Source: Spongilla lacustris (taxonomy: Eukaryota > Porifera > Demospongiae > Spongillida > Spongillidae). From it: 64,000 nucleotides of DNA. The stretch lies in assembly GCA_949361645.1 (NCBI GenBank), contig OX442421.1:8559014-8623013 (forward strand), in the 5' to 3' direction. The notes beneath the pieces are model-generated. The model ran no database searches. It saw only the letters and a list, made by a program, of their open reading frames with translations, and had not been told where the DNA came from. Position numbers and translations under genes: made by a program. This document shows, piece by piece, positions 35,093-44,456 of the stretch (positions are counted from its first letter, which is position 1; every line of letters starts with the position of its first letter).

Positions 35093-35776
35093 CTACATGT
35101 ACGATATAAACACACCTTCAATTGACATAACTATCAATAACTGTGCTGCATAATAGAAAGTCATTATCAGCGTCCTTCCTTCCAGCCAGGGCGAACTGTA
35201 GAGGGCACTTGCGGCTATAAGTACGTCGGACGCGTAGAAAAGGAGTGCGCCCACTGCGCCTGCTGCCGAAGAGAAGCGCGGGTACACCAGACACCTCACC
35301 GCGGCCGACCACAGCATGAGCGACAGAAGCAAGAAGTAACAGAAGATGACGGTGTCAAGCCAAGTAGGCCTACGTTCTGGCGCTTTTTTCGAGAGGCGTG
35401 ATCCAATGACAAAGCTGATAAAGAAAACGACACCGGCTGTGATTAACGCCAAAAGTACCGACACGTCCTCTGCAGACGAGGTCCAGAACAGGCCCGTGTA
35501 GAGCAGCTGTGCCAGAGCAAACGCCAGGATACCTCCGGGTCGAACTATAGGGATTACCAAGAGAGCGTCTCCCAAGACGGACATGCCCAAGGCCACCAAC
35601 AGGAGGGACAGTAGATCTTCTGGTTCGGTCGTGACATTATACCACGCCCACAACCAAAGTAAAACTACGGGGAGACACTTCGACACCAACTTAAGGGAAA
35701 TCGTAGAGCTGAAGTAGCCCCATCGCACATACAAGTAACACAAAACACTGTACAAAAACACGAACCACACATCCAT
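35093..35776 (-). CDS. TMEM86/YhhN-family membrane protein (downstream copy)
   Basis: A single exon of 227 residues from the ATG at 35776. It is a polytopic (about 8-segment) YhhN protein with the family's conserved acidic motifs LGDALLVIP and FYASDVLIAAS plus the MLWSAAVRC helix. TMEM86B is lysoplasmalogenase (vinyl-ether hydrolysis) in the ER; the same activity is inferred here. The paralogue on the same strand ends 23 bp upstream. A longer upstream reading frame exists but overlaps that gene and gives no family-like sequence. Confidence 0.85.
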   Translation of the reverse strand: MDVWFVFLYSVLCYLYVRWGYFSSTISLKLVSKCLPVVLLWLWAWYNVTTEPEDLLSLLLVALGMSVLGDALLVIPIVRPGGILAFALAQLLYTGLFWTSSAEDVSVLLALITAGVVFFISFVIGSRLSKKAPERRPTWLDTVIFCYFLLLSLMLWSAAVRCLVYPRFSSAAGAVGALLFYASDVLIAASALYSSPWLEGRTLIMTFYYAAQLLIVMSIEGVFISYM

Positions 35777-35799
35777 TCCAAATACGTATTTTTTTAATC

Positions 35800-36507
35800 T
35801 TATGCAATATGTATCGGGGATAGCACGGACACTACTATAAATAGCTGTGCCGTGTAGTAGGTACCAAGTATGAGATAAGGTGAGAGCGGAATACGCACTC
35901 CCCACTTGTTTACCGCGAGCAGGAGATCGGAAGTGTAGAAGAAGCCCGCCCCAGCCGCTCCGAAGAGTGTCCAGTCGGTCGTCTCCCTCCGTACCTTCAC
36001 CACCGCACTCCACAGCATAACGGATATCAGGCAGCAGTATAAAAACGCGAGTGGTTTCGTTAACTTGCTCATGTTGGAAAAAATTCCACAGTAGACACTC
36101 AGCGAGATGGTGGCGATTGTAAGGGCCGCGGTTATCTCCCAATGGTCGGCGTCAAAAAACATGTGTGGTCCTCCGTCGAAAAGAGCGGTGTACAGGACCT
36201 GAGTAACAGCGAAGGACAGCAGGCCGAGCAGGAAACAGCTCGGGTAAACAAGGCACGCATCTCCGATCACGGAGAACACGAGACCAGACAGCAAAATGTA
36301 TTCTCCGGTTACATCTGTTGACTGGGAACGCTTGTCGATGAGGTCCATTGCAACGGATGTGATCAACAATATAACAGGTCCACATTTCGTAACTACGTTA
36401 ACCAGTGGCTTTTCACTGAAGGGAGGACGCATGCCCAGGAAGAAGTGAAGCTTGCAAAGCACCACATACTTCACCACGAACAACTGCCAGTCCGCCTCGA
36501 ACAGCAT
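35800..36507 (-). CDS. TMEM86/YhhN-family membrane protein (upstream copy)
   Basis: A single exon of 235 residues from the first ATG (36507). YhhN motifs: VIGDACLVYP, VTQVLYTALF, SVMLWSAVVK and FFYTSDLLLAVNK. These include the two acidic positions shared with TMEM86A/B. It is diverged from the downstream copy, so this is an old tandem duplication. Both lack introns in a window where nearly all other genes have many, which suggests an origin by retroposition or intron loss (inference). Confidence 0.85.
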   Translation of the reverse strand: MLFEADWQLFVVKYVVLCKLHFFLGMRPPFSEKPLVNVVTKCGPVILLITSVAMDLIDKRSQSTDVTGEYILLSGLVFSVIGDACLVYPSCFLLGLLSFAVTQVLYTALFDGGPHMFFDADHWEITAALTIATISLSVYCGIFSNMSKLTKPLAFLYCCLISVMLWSAVVKVRRETTDWTLFGAAGAGFFYTSDLLLAVNKWGVRIPLSPYLILGTYYTAQLFIVVSVLSPIHIA

Positions 36508-36745
36508 CGTGTGATCGCGAAGGGTCAAAAGTAGCCTCGTGTCCGGACCCAAGCCTAAGGTCAAAGGACGAACTGATAGATTAACCCAATTGCCTCGGCT
36601 TTTTCAATGTTATTCATACCCAATATACTGTACAGTAAGAGTATTAACGTTTGAAAAAAAAAATTATTTGCCCTGGCTGTCTCTGGTGCCTTCAATTTTG
36701 TTTGCAGGCATAATTTCTTTTCCACCTTAAGCATTTCGCAAGCCA

Positions 36746-36868
36746 CTGATACACCATGCATACCTCAACAGGGATTTCTCCCAGGCCATGACCAATTTCT
36801 CAAGACAAGATATAATACTGTCCCAAGACTCACTAACCCCCAGCCTCTTCACTGGCACCTATGACTGG
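36746..36868 (+). other. exon-like segment of an unrecognised gene
   Basis: An acceptor-like CTTAAG precedes an open stretch reading HAYLNRDFSQAMTNFSRQDI and ending SLFTGTYDW before GTACGT, a possible donor. The opposite strand is also open with plausible splice sites (SESWDSIISCLEKLVMAWEK, then a GAG|GTATGC donor), so the strand is uncertain. No partner exons were found. Confidence 0.3.
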
Positions 36869-36879
36869 TACGTCCCATC

Positions 36880-37790
36880 CCCCCCATAGTGCACCTATGA
36901 CCCCATAGTACACCTATGACCCCATAGTACACCTATGACCCCATAGTACACCTATGACCCCATCCTCACAGAGCACCTATGACCCCACAGTGCACCTATG
37001 ACCCCATCCTCACAGAGCACCTATGACCCATCCTCACAGAGCACCTATGACCCATAGTGCACCTATGACCCCACAGTGCACCTATGACCCATAGTACACC
37101 TATGACCCCACAGTGCACCTATGACCCCATAGTGCACCTGACCCCATCCTCAAGCACCTATGACCCATCCTCACAGAGCACCTATGACCCCATAGTGCAC
37201 CTATGACCCATCCTCACAGAGCACCTATGACCTCATCCTCACAGAGCATCTATGACCTCATCCTCACAGAGCACCTATGACCTCATCCTCACAGAGCACC
37301 TATGACCTAATCCTCACAGAGCACCTATGACCTCATCCTCACAGAGCACCTATGACCCCACAGTGCACCTATGACCTCATCCCCACAGAGCACCTATGAC
37401 CCATAGTACACCTATGGCCTCATCCCCACAGAGCACCTATGACCCCATAGTGCACCTATGACCTCATCCTCACAGAACACCTATGACCCCACAGTGCACC
37501 TATGACCCCATCCTCACAGAGCACCTATGACCCCATAGTACACCTATGACCCCATCCTCACAGAGCACCTATGACCCCATAGTGCACCTATGACCTCATC
37601 CTCACAGAGCACCTATGACCCCATAGTGCACCTATGACCTCATCCTCACAGAGCACCTATGACCCCATAGTACACCTATGACCTCATCCTCACAGAGCAC
37701 CTATGACCCCATAGTGCACCTATGACCTCATCCTCACAGAGCACCTATGACCCCATAGTACACCTATAACCCATCTTCCTCGCAGTACTC
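36880..37790. repeat. complex minisatellite, GCACCTATGACC family
   Basis: About 45 copies of two interleaved units, CACCTATGACCCCATAGT(G) and a longer form with CATCCTCACAGA. The core word GGCACCTATGACTGG at the end of the preceding exon-like segment may be the seed. Confidence 0.9.
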
Positions 37791-39400
37791 CTATGACCTT
37801 ATCCTCTTCATTGGTACCATGCTCTAGAAGTACATGTACGCCTCTGGAAATGCTTAGTGCAGGAGCCTGCTCTGAAGTGTTGGTCGTAGCAGTATCCCCA
37901 ACACACCCACACATCACACACCCTACATGATGTATACTGTAATGTTAAAATACATGTAGTATGGACCCTTCCCCAGTTTGGGTAAGGGGAAGGGGAGGTC
38001 AGATTGGTATAGTTGCTAGGGAGTTAGATCACAAGAAGGTCAGATTGGTATAGTTGCTAGGGAGTTTGATCACAAGGCCGAGATCAGATTAGTGTAGTTG
38101 CTAGGGAGTTAGATCACAGATCATGAATCCTGGATTCCGTCCCACATGAAAGTCAAGGCATACATCATATACAACAGAATCCTACATGTAAGGACGTATG
38201 ATTCCATCCCGGCTCAACAACTTTCCTCCTTTCAAGTACTATCATTGCTGCTAGGCAGCAGTTATTTTAAGACACACAAGCGATAGTATAGGTAGACAGT
38301 GCATCAAAAGACGTACTGCATTAGAGACTCTACAAATAAACATTCTCTACAAGAAAGTTGGTGGGTATGCCCACTATTGCCAATGTACCATTGGACTTTA
38401 ACTAGTGTATTTGGATAAAGCTTACAGGGGGTGGGCATATTTGGGGGGGGGGGGGCGTGGCGTGGGCGTGACCCCCTCCAAACCGGCAAGAGAAGCTACC
38501 CCCGCGCCCAGTGGTATGGGACCTGCATGGTGAGAAAACTTTCATTTTTTGCACTTCACATTGTAGTTTCCAAATTACATGTAACTCAGGCTGTCACTCT
38601 TCAGAAACTAACAGAGTCACTTATAAGCATACTTGGAGTTGTCTGCTATATAGCTGTAGTTATTCAAAGGCTCTGTTCAGTCTGCTGTCTTAGCTTCAAA
38701 ACGAGCTTTTTAAAGTCTCCAATTAGAGGAGTCTTTTAAAATAAAGGTGGGTTACAGGTATGGGAAATGCGAATTTATTTTTCATATGGTCTCGCGAGTG
38801 GTCTCGTATGATTAATGATATGCACCATTTTGCTAGCAAATACAATTGCCATCTGACGCTTAGTTATCAGAACAAAGCAGCATATCCTCTCATGGAAACG
38901 GATTGAAATTGCATGGAAATAGTGAATGCTATAGAAAGGGTCACGTATAAAAGGTGATAATCGGGACCTACGTTAGTAGGTCCTATGTAGGATTTGAAGT
39001 GTCATGAATACGATTAGCAAAACACCAGATTCCATTATTGCCGATGCACCGTAGAATCAGTTGGAATTTAGCGAGCGTATTTGGATACAGCCAACGATTA
39101 TCTACAATGTAGTAAAACTGCCGACGCTTAGAAAGCTCAGACAACAGAGATAACGCTCACTCGTTCCCACACTAGAACCTGAAAACATGGGAAAACACGA
39201 TTCCTTCTTCTTCTTCTTCCGGATCTGATAAGATAAGATTCACTCGGATAAGAGGTTTATTGTGCTGTATCTTTGTCACGATTGAAGCGTAATGTTAGCC
39301 GTTATGCGGAAGCACTAGAACCACCAAGTTACAAACTTACTGCCGAGTCGGATTTGTTTTATTATTTTCGTAAGGGGAGTTATGCTTGACACAAATTCGA
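37791..39400. other. no convincing gene
   Basis: Contains three copies of a unit like GGTATAGTTGCTAGGGAGTT (37996-38117), a poly-G run near 38440 and diverged repeats (around 38380 and 39040). An inverted word, GGACCTAC/GTAGGTCC, lies near 38966. Confidence 0.5.
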
Positions 39401-39480
39401 TCTTTAGCAACTTAGTTTTGTTAGCAATAGCCCACAACAGATTTTATCGGCCCTTGGAAACCATAAAGTGGAGATCCAGA
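39225..39480. repeat. duplicated segment, copy 1 (second copy split at 42570-42602 and 44147-44360)
   Basis: GAAGCGTAATGTTAGC and TAGCCCACAACAGATTTTAT recur upstream of HBS1L. This copy is uninterrupted and shows the empty site (AGGTT at 39253-39257) for the insertion at 42603-44146. Confidence 0.8.
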
Positions 39481-39729
39481 ATAAACTTGTGGTTGAACAT
39501 GTGTTTCTGGCGAGTGTATGCAGCTGCAGTCACGTCGATCGCCAAGAGAAAAGAATAGTGCAAGAATATTGCCAGTTAAATTATGACACTGACAGTTGTA
39601 CGTGTGGTTGTGCTGACGAGTCGCGCGATGAAGCTCCGAAAGACCGTTCACGTGAAAAAAAAAAAGAACAATTGAACGCTACAAAGTGGGTTAAGCCCAT
39701 CGCAAAAGTAAGAAGGATCGATAGGCTAG

Positions 39730-41555
39730 CATGAAGGCAGAAAGAAGGCGGATAGCGTGAAGGTGGAAAACCACTGCATGCAACTGGCCGTCGCAATTAA
39801 GGCCAAAGAAGTTGGCATTGATTGGCCATGGGTGACTTATACAGGTGAGCTACCTAACATACAACGAAAGTAACACTATATTTGCGCCCCCCACCCTCAT
39901 GTAAGCAAGCTGTCAAAGATGACCTGTTGGTAGGACCATTTATAAGTGAGTTTTGTTCAATGCCGACAATGGTAACGGGAATGTCCTCCACAATTGCGTG
40001 GTCCCACTAGAGCAAATCAGGTGCTGCTCATTCAAGCTGCAAAGGTGATGGAAAACAGAACACCGTCCCACCAGGATGGGGGTGAACCACTCTGAATAGG
40101 TGGGTGTATGTGACTGTGTGTGTTGAAAAGTGTGTGCCATGTCTCATGGATATGTTGCCAAGTGGTGTAGTGTTGTGCTAGCTATCCCCCTCCCCTTCCC
40201 TCCTGTCTCATCTTCTCTTCTCTCCTACCCTTCCTCTCCATTCTCTTCTCCCCTCCCCTCATCTCCCCTTCCCTCTTCTCTCCTCTCCCCCTTCTCTTCT
40301 CACCCCCTTCCCTCCTCTCTCCTCTCCCCCTTCCCTCCTCTCTCCTCTCCCCCTTCCCTCCTCTCTCCTCTCCCCCTTCCCTCCTCTCTCCTCTCCCCCT
40401 TCCCTCCTCTCTCCTCTCCCCCTTCCCTCCTCTCTCCTCTCCCCCTTCCCTCCTCTCTCCTCTCCCCCTTCCCTCCTCTCTCCTCTCCCCCTTCCCTCCT
40501 CTCTCCTCTCCCCCTTCCCTCCTCTCTCCTCTCCCCCTTCCCTCCTCTCTCCTCTCCCCCTTCCCTCCTCTCTCCTCTCCCCCTTCCCTCCTCTCTCCTC
40601 TCCCCCTTCCCTCCTCTCTCCTCTCCCCCTTCCCTCCTCTCTCCTCTCCCCCTTCCCTCCTCTCTCCTCTCCCCCTTCCCTCCTCTCTCCTCTCCCCCTT
40701 CCCTCCTCTCTCCTCTCCCCCTTCCCTCCTCTCTCCTCTCCCCCTTCCCTCCTCTCTCCTCTCCCCCTTCCCTCCTCTCTCCTCTCCCCCTTCCCTCCTC
40801 TCTCCTCTCCCCCTTCCCTCCTCTCTCCTCTCCCCCTTCCCTCCTCTCTCCTCTCCCCCTTCCCTCCTCTCTCCTCTCCCCCTTCCCTCCTCTCTCCTCT
40901 CCCCCTTCCCTCCTCTCTCCTCTCCCCCTTCCCTCCTCTCTCCTCACCCCCTTCTTCTCTCTTCTCTCCTCTCCCCTTCCCTCTTCTCTCCACTCCCCCC
41001 TCTCTCCTCTCCCCCTTCCCTCCTCTCTCCTCTCCCCCTTCCCTCCTCTCTCCTCTCCCCCTTCCCTCCTCCTCTCCCCCTTCCCTCCTCTCTCCTCTCC
41101 CCCTTCCCTCCTCTCCCCTTCCTCCTCCTCTCCCCCTTCCCTCCTCTCCCAGTTCCCTCCTCTCTCCTTTCCCCCTTCCTTCCTCTCCCCTTCCCTCCTC
41201 CTCTCCCCCTTCCCTCCTCTCTTCTCTCCCCCTTCCTCTCTCCTCTCTCCTCTCCCCCTTCCCTCCTCTCTCCTTATCCCCTTCCCTCCTCTCTCCTTAT
41301 CCCCTTCCCTCCTCTCTCCTTATCCCCTTCCCTCCTCTCTTCACCCCCTTCCCTCCTCCTCTCTCTTCCCCTCCTCCTTCCCTCCTTTCTCCATTCCCTT
41401 CTAAAAGACGAGCGGAACGTCTGAAAGTGAGAGCTAGTAGCCCTATTAAAAGAACGACCTTTAAGTTTAGTCGGGCCAGCCCAACTACTTCAAATTTTAG
41501 CAAAGCAAAAGCACGTGCTTGTTTATTGTACGAAGAGGATCAGTATTCAAAATAA
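39730..41555 (+). CDS. unrecognised gene, at least two exons
   Basis: Exon 39730-39844, after a TAG acceptor and before GTGAGC, reads HEGRKKADSVKVENHCMQLA and ends GIDWPWVTYT. A terminal exon at 41408-41555 reads RAERLKVRASSPIKRTTFKF and ends ARACLLYEEDQYSK before TAA, overlapped by AATAAA. Their phases do not join directly, so an intervening exon is probably missing. Upstream, an ORF at 39468-39734 (DSCTCGCADESRDEAPKDRS) may hold 5' coding sequence. I cannot assign a family. The codon choice and splice sites look genuine. Confidence 0.45.
40230..41405. repeat. 23-bp CT-rich minisatellite
   Basis: More than 30 copies of a unit like CCCTTCCCTCCTCTCTCCTC plus TCC, lying between the exons of the unrecognised gene. 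One strand is pure pyrimidine for about 1.1 kb. The long ORFs here are artefacts of the repeat. Confidence 0.95.
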
Positions 41556-42131
41556 AAGGCAGGCAATCTGGTAAGCATCTTTTGTGTGAATGGCGAATTG
41601 CTCTGATCATATACATGTACTCACATCAAGGACAGACATTTATGGCGATTATTCCTGATGCCTTCACTACTGGCTTTGAAGAACGTATGAGTACCTTCAG
41701 TCAAGAGGTGAGGGCTTTGAATCCTGTGAGGATAGTTGTGATGGAGATTCGGGTTGGGGCTACATGTATGTCAGTTTAGGATGTTTTGGTTGGAGCCATG
41801 GGAAGGGCAATTATGGTTTGAGCTCACATTATATTTTGTGACTTCACTACTAATTCCTCCTTTCCTACACTACTACTTTCTTTAGGGATCCCCTCATCTT
41901 CCAGTCACATGCCAATTCAGAGACATTAACTGTTTAAAGGAAATTGTTTGATTGTGATGTGATTTAATGATGATAGCAAGTGAGCAGAACAAACTGTCCT
42001 ATTGTACATACTGCTGTGATGTATGTGATGCAATGGGTTGTATTCCAAGATTCCCCTTCCTTCTACGTTTGTGCTCATGCATGCAATGTATAAGTACATG
42101 TCGGAACCCGCCGGGGGAAAAAAAGGAGTGA

Positions 42132-42430
42132 AACAAGATATAAAAATTTAATTAAAATAAAATTGGTGATGTAGGATTTGTATAGATAGCAATTGAGTAA
42201 AAAGTAAGGAAACAAGGAATTACGGATATTATGCATTCATTAAATTATAAATATTACATACCTACATTTAGCAGACCTTCAGGCAGGTAGATTTGCTAAA
42301 TAATGTAGGTCTGTAATATTTATAATTTAATGAATGCATAATATCCGTAATTCCTTGTTTCCTTACTTTTTACTCAATTGCTATCTATACAAATCCTACA
42401 TCACCAATTTTATTTTAATTATATCTTGTT
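42132..42430. mobile_element. foldback palindrome of about 300 bp
   Basis: Two arms of about 140 bp are nearly perfect inverted copies (outer ends AACAAGATATA / TATATCTTGTT-like; inner CTACATTTAGCA / TGCTAAATAATG) around a spacer of about 20 bp. There is no ORF. One-armed relatives occur near 31128-31200 and 22198-22250. Confidence 0.85.
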
Positions 42431-42602
42431 ACATTACAACCGGCCTGCAACGTGCGTCCCTCGTTCCCAGTCCAGTTGACGCATTGCTGCATGATGTAAT
42501 TATTTACATAGACCGGGGGCGTATCTTTTTTTTTTTTTTTTGGGGGGAGGGGGGCGTTAACGCTTCATCCGGATCTGGTACGATTCGCTTGGATAAGAGG
42601 TT

Positions 42603-44069
42603 CAGTGGCGTAGGAACGGTTCAAAAAGTGGGGGGGGGCTGAAATTAATTATTCATAAGTAGGTGTGGTAAAATGAAGCTGTCAGTTGCGGGGTGGCCAG
42701 GCACCCAGGCCCCACCTGCAGGCCTAACTCATAGCACCAAACGCTGCCATAATTGCGCCATCAATTCCCATGTACGCGTATGACGTAATAAATTAAGACA
42801 ACCAGACCTACATGTAATATCTTTCTTAATTACGTCATGGCCCGCGAGACTCTTGAGCGGTCTGATCTTATAAGACAGTTTCAAGCAGTGCAAAATGTGG
42901 AAAATTCTGACTTGTTGGTGCTATCCATGCAGTGGAGAATCGGATTGAGGATTCGATGATGCATGTAGAGCATGCGTAGCGGCATTGTTCGTTCGCGAAG
43001 TAAACTTAACGGATCGACCAGCGATAGTGCGCGTGTTTGCCGGTGACTATGGGAGGGAGGCGCTACAATATTATTTAGGGTTAGGGCCCCCCCCCCCCCC
43101 CCCAGCTATGAAATAGCCATGACCGCCGCGCGCCACTGGTAACCAAACCGTATTCCAATTTACACTGACAATTCCATTATAGTTAAAAGATTTTCACACA
43201 TATATGCATAGACTAATAATATGGCATAGTACGAGAATGATATACGAGTGTAAATGCAGAGATAATTGTGCGTGTGTGCATATGCACAGCACGATTGGGG
43301 TTGCCAAAAAAATTAATTTTTTTGGACGCACGATTTCATAACAACAGATTAGAAGACTACAAGTACATGTATATGTATAGGTGATTGCATGCATTTTCGA
43401 TTTCCTCAGTCATGCCAATATCCTTGGTGCAGCATTGCCGTATATAGAGCCTTTTACGTGTCCTTGCTGCACATTTGCTGCTTGCGGCAATGTCTAGCCC
43501 TATAAAGAACCTTGCTGTGCAATTTATGACATCTGAATATGAGAAAATATCCGCGAAAAGGGAACTAATATATAATGCATTATTTGATATTATGCGAGAT
43601 TCCTATATATAGCTAGGTCCTCTACAATTAACTTGATTCTTTCTTATGCACTTGAAATTCGACTGTCCATATTAAATAGCGGTGTACGTGTAAATTTTTA
43701 CGCATACATTTCAATTGCACGCATCCACTTTTCTGGAAAATTCAATATTGTTGCATTACAGTAGGTCCCTTTTTTATTTCCCCATATATATGTCAGTCTA
43801 TAATAATCGTGGCATCAGGTGTTTGATGGGATAGAGGGTCAGAATCGCTGCCATACCGACGCCTACGTATACGTTGGTGATTTCAGTAGTAAGGCTCTTT
43901 GACTCCTAGGACCACAAATTGTCTATAAAAATGACAGATATAGAAAATCAGCTCCTTTCTGCTCGCCGTGATCTTGCTTCTCGCCGAATCCGTTAACAGA
44001 GCGATTAATATAATTTTATTCATAAATACCCCAAAAGTGAGGGGGCTTAGCCCCCCCAATATCAAAAGT

Positions 44070-44108
<39 letters not shown>

Positions 44109-44146
44109 CTATAGCCCCCCCTGCCCCCCCGCTTCCTACGCCTATG
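42603..44146. mobile_element. 1.54-kb insertion with CAGTGGCGTAGGAA-type inverted ends
   Basis: The left end is CAGTGGCGTAGGAA and the right end TTCCTACGCCTATG (inverted). Poly-G lies just inside both ends and AGGTT flanks each side as a target duplication. The paralogous segment at 39225-39480 lacks it. The interior shows no transposase. Such CAGTGGCGTAG ends are common in hAT-like non-autonomous elements (from memory). The right part has a G run of about 45 bases near 44064. Confidence 0.75.
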
Positions 44147-44456
44147 AGGTTTATCTTCGTCACGGTTGAAGCGTAATGTTAGCGGTTATGAAAAGGACAT
44201 ACATGTAGAGAATACAAGTTAGAAACCTACTGTTTGGTAGTATGACTTTCTGAGTTAGAGTTATGCTGAACACAATTTCAATCTTTAGCAAACAGCTTTG
44301 TTAGTAATAGCCCACAACAGATTTTATCGGCTTTGAAGCCATATTCTGGGGATCCCAGAAACCACTGAAGCGCTCTTCAGGCACACCCTGTGGGAACGAG
44401 ACATTAACCCCTACAATTCGTGTTAAAAGTAAAAAAAAATGTGAATTGTTACGACG

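Larger units (their letters stand above)
41556..44456. other. HBS1L upstream region, made of repeats
   Basis: No gene seen. It holds a near-perfect palindrome (42132-42430), a 1.54-kb insertion (42603-44146) and the second copy of the duplicated segment, which runs up to about 100 bp before the HBS1L start codon. Confidence 0.6.

Noticed and set aside
40130..41404. Pro/Ser/Leu-rich ORF of 424 codons and its Arg/Glu/Gly-rich mirror
   Set aside because: Both strands are open because of a 23-bp CT repeat; no unique coding sequence.
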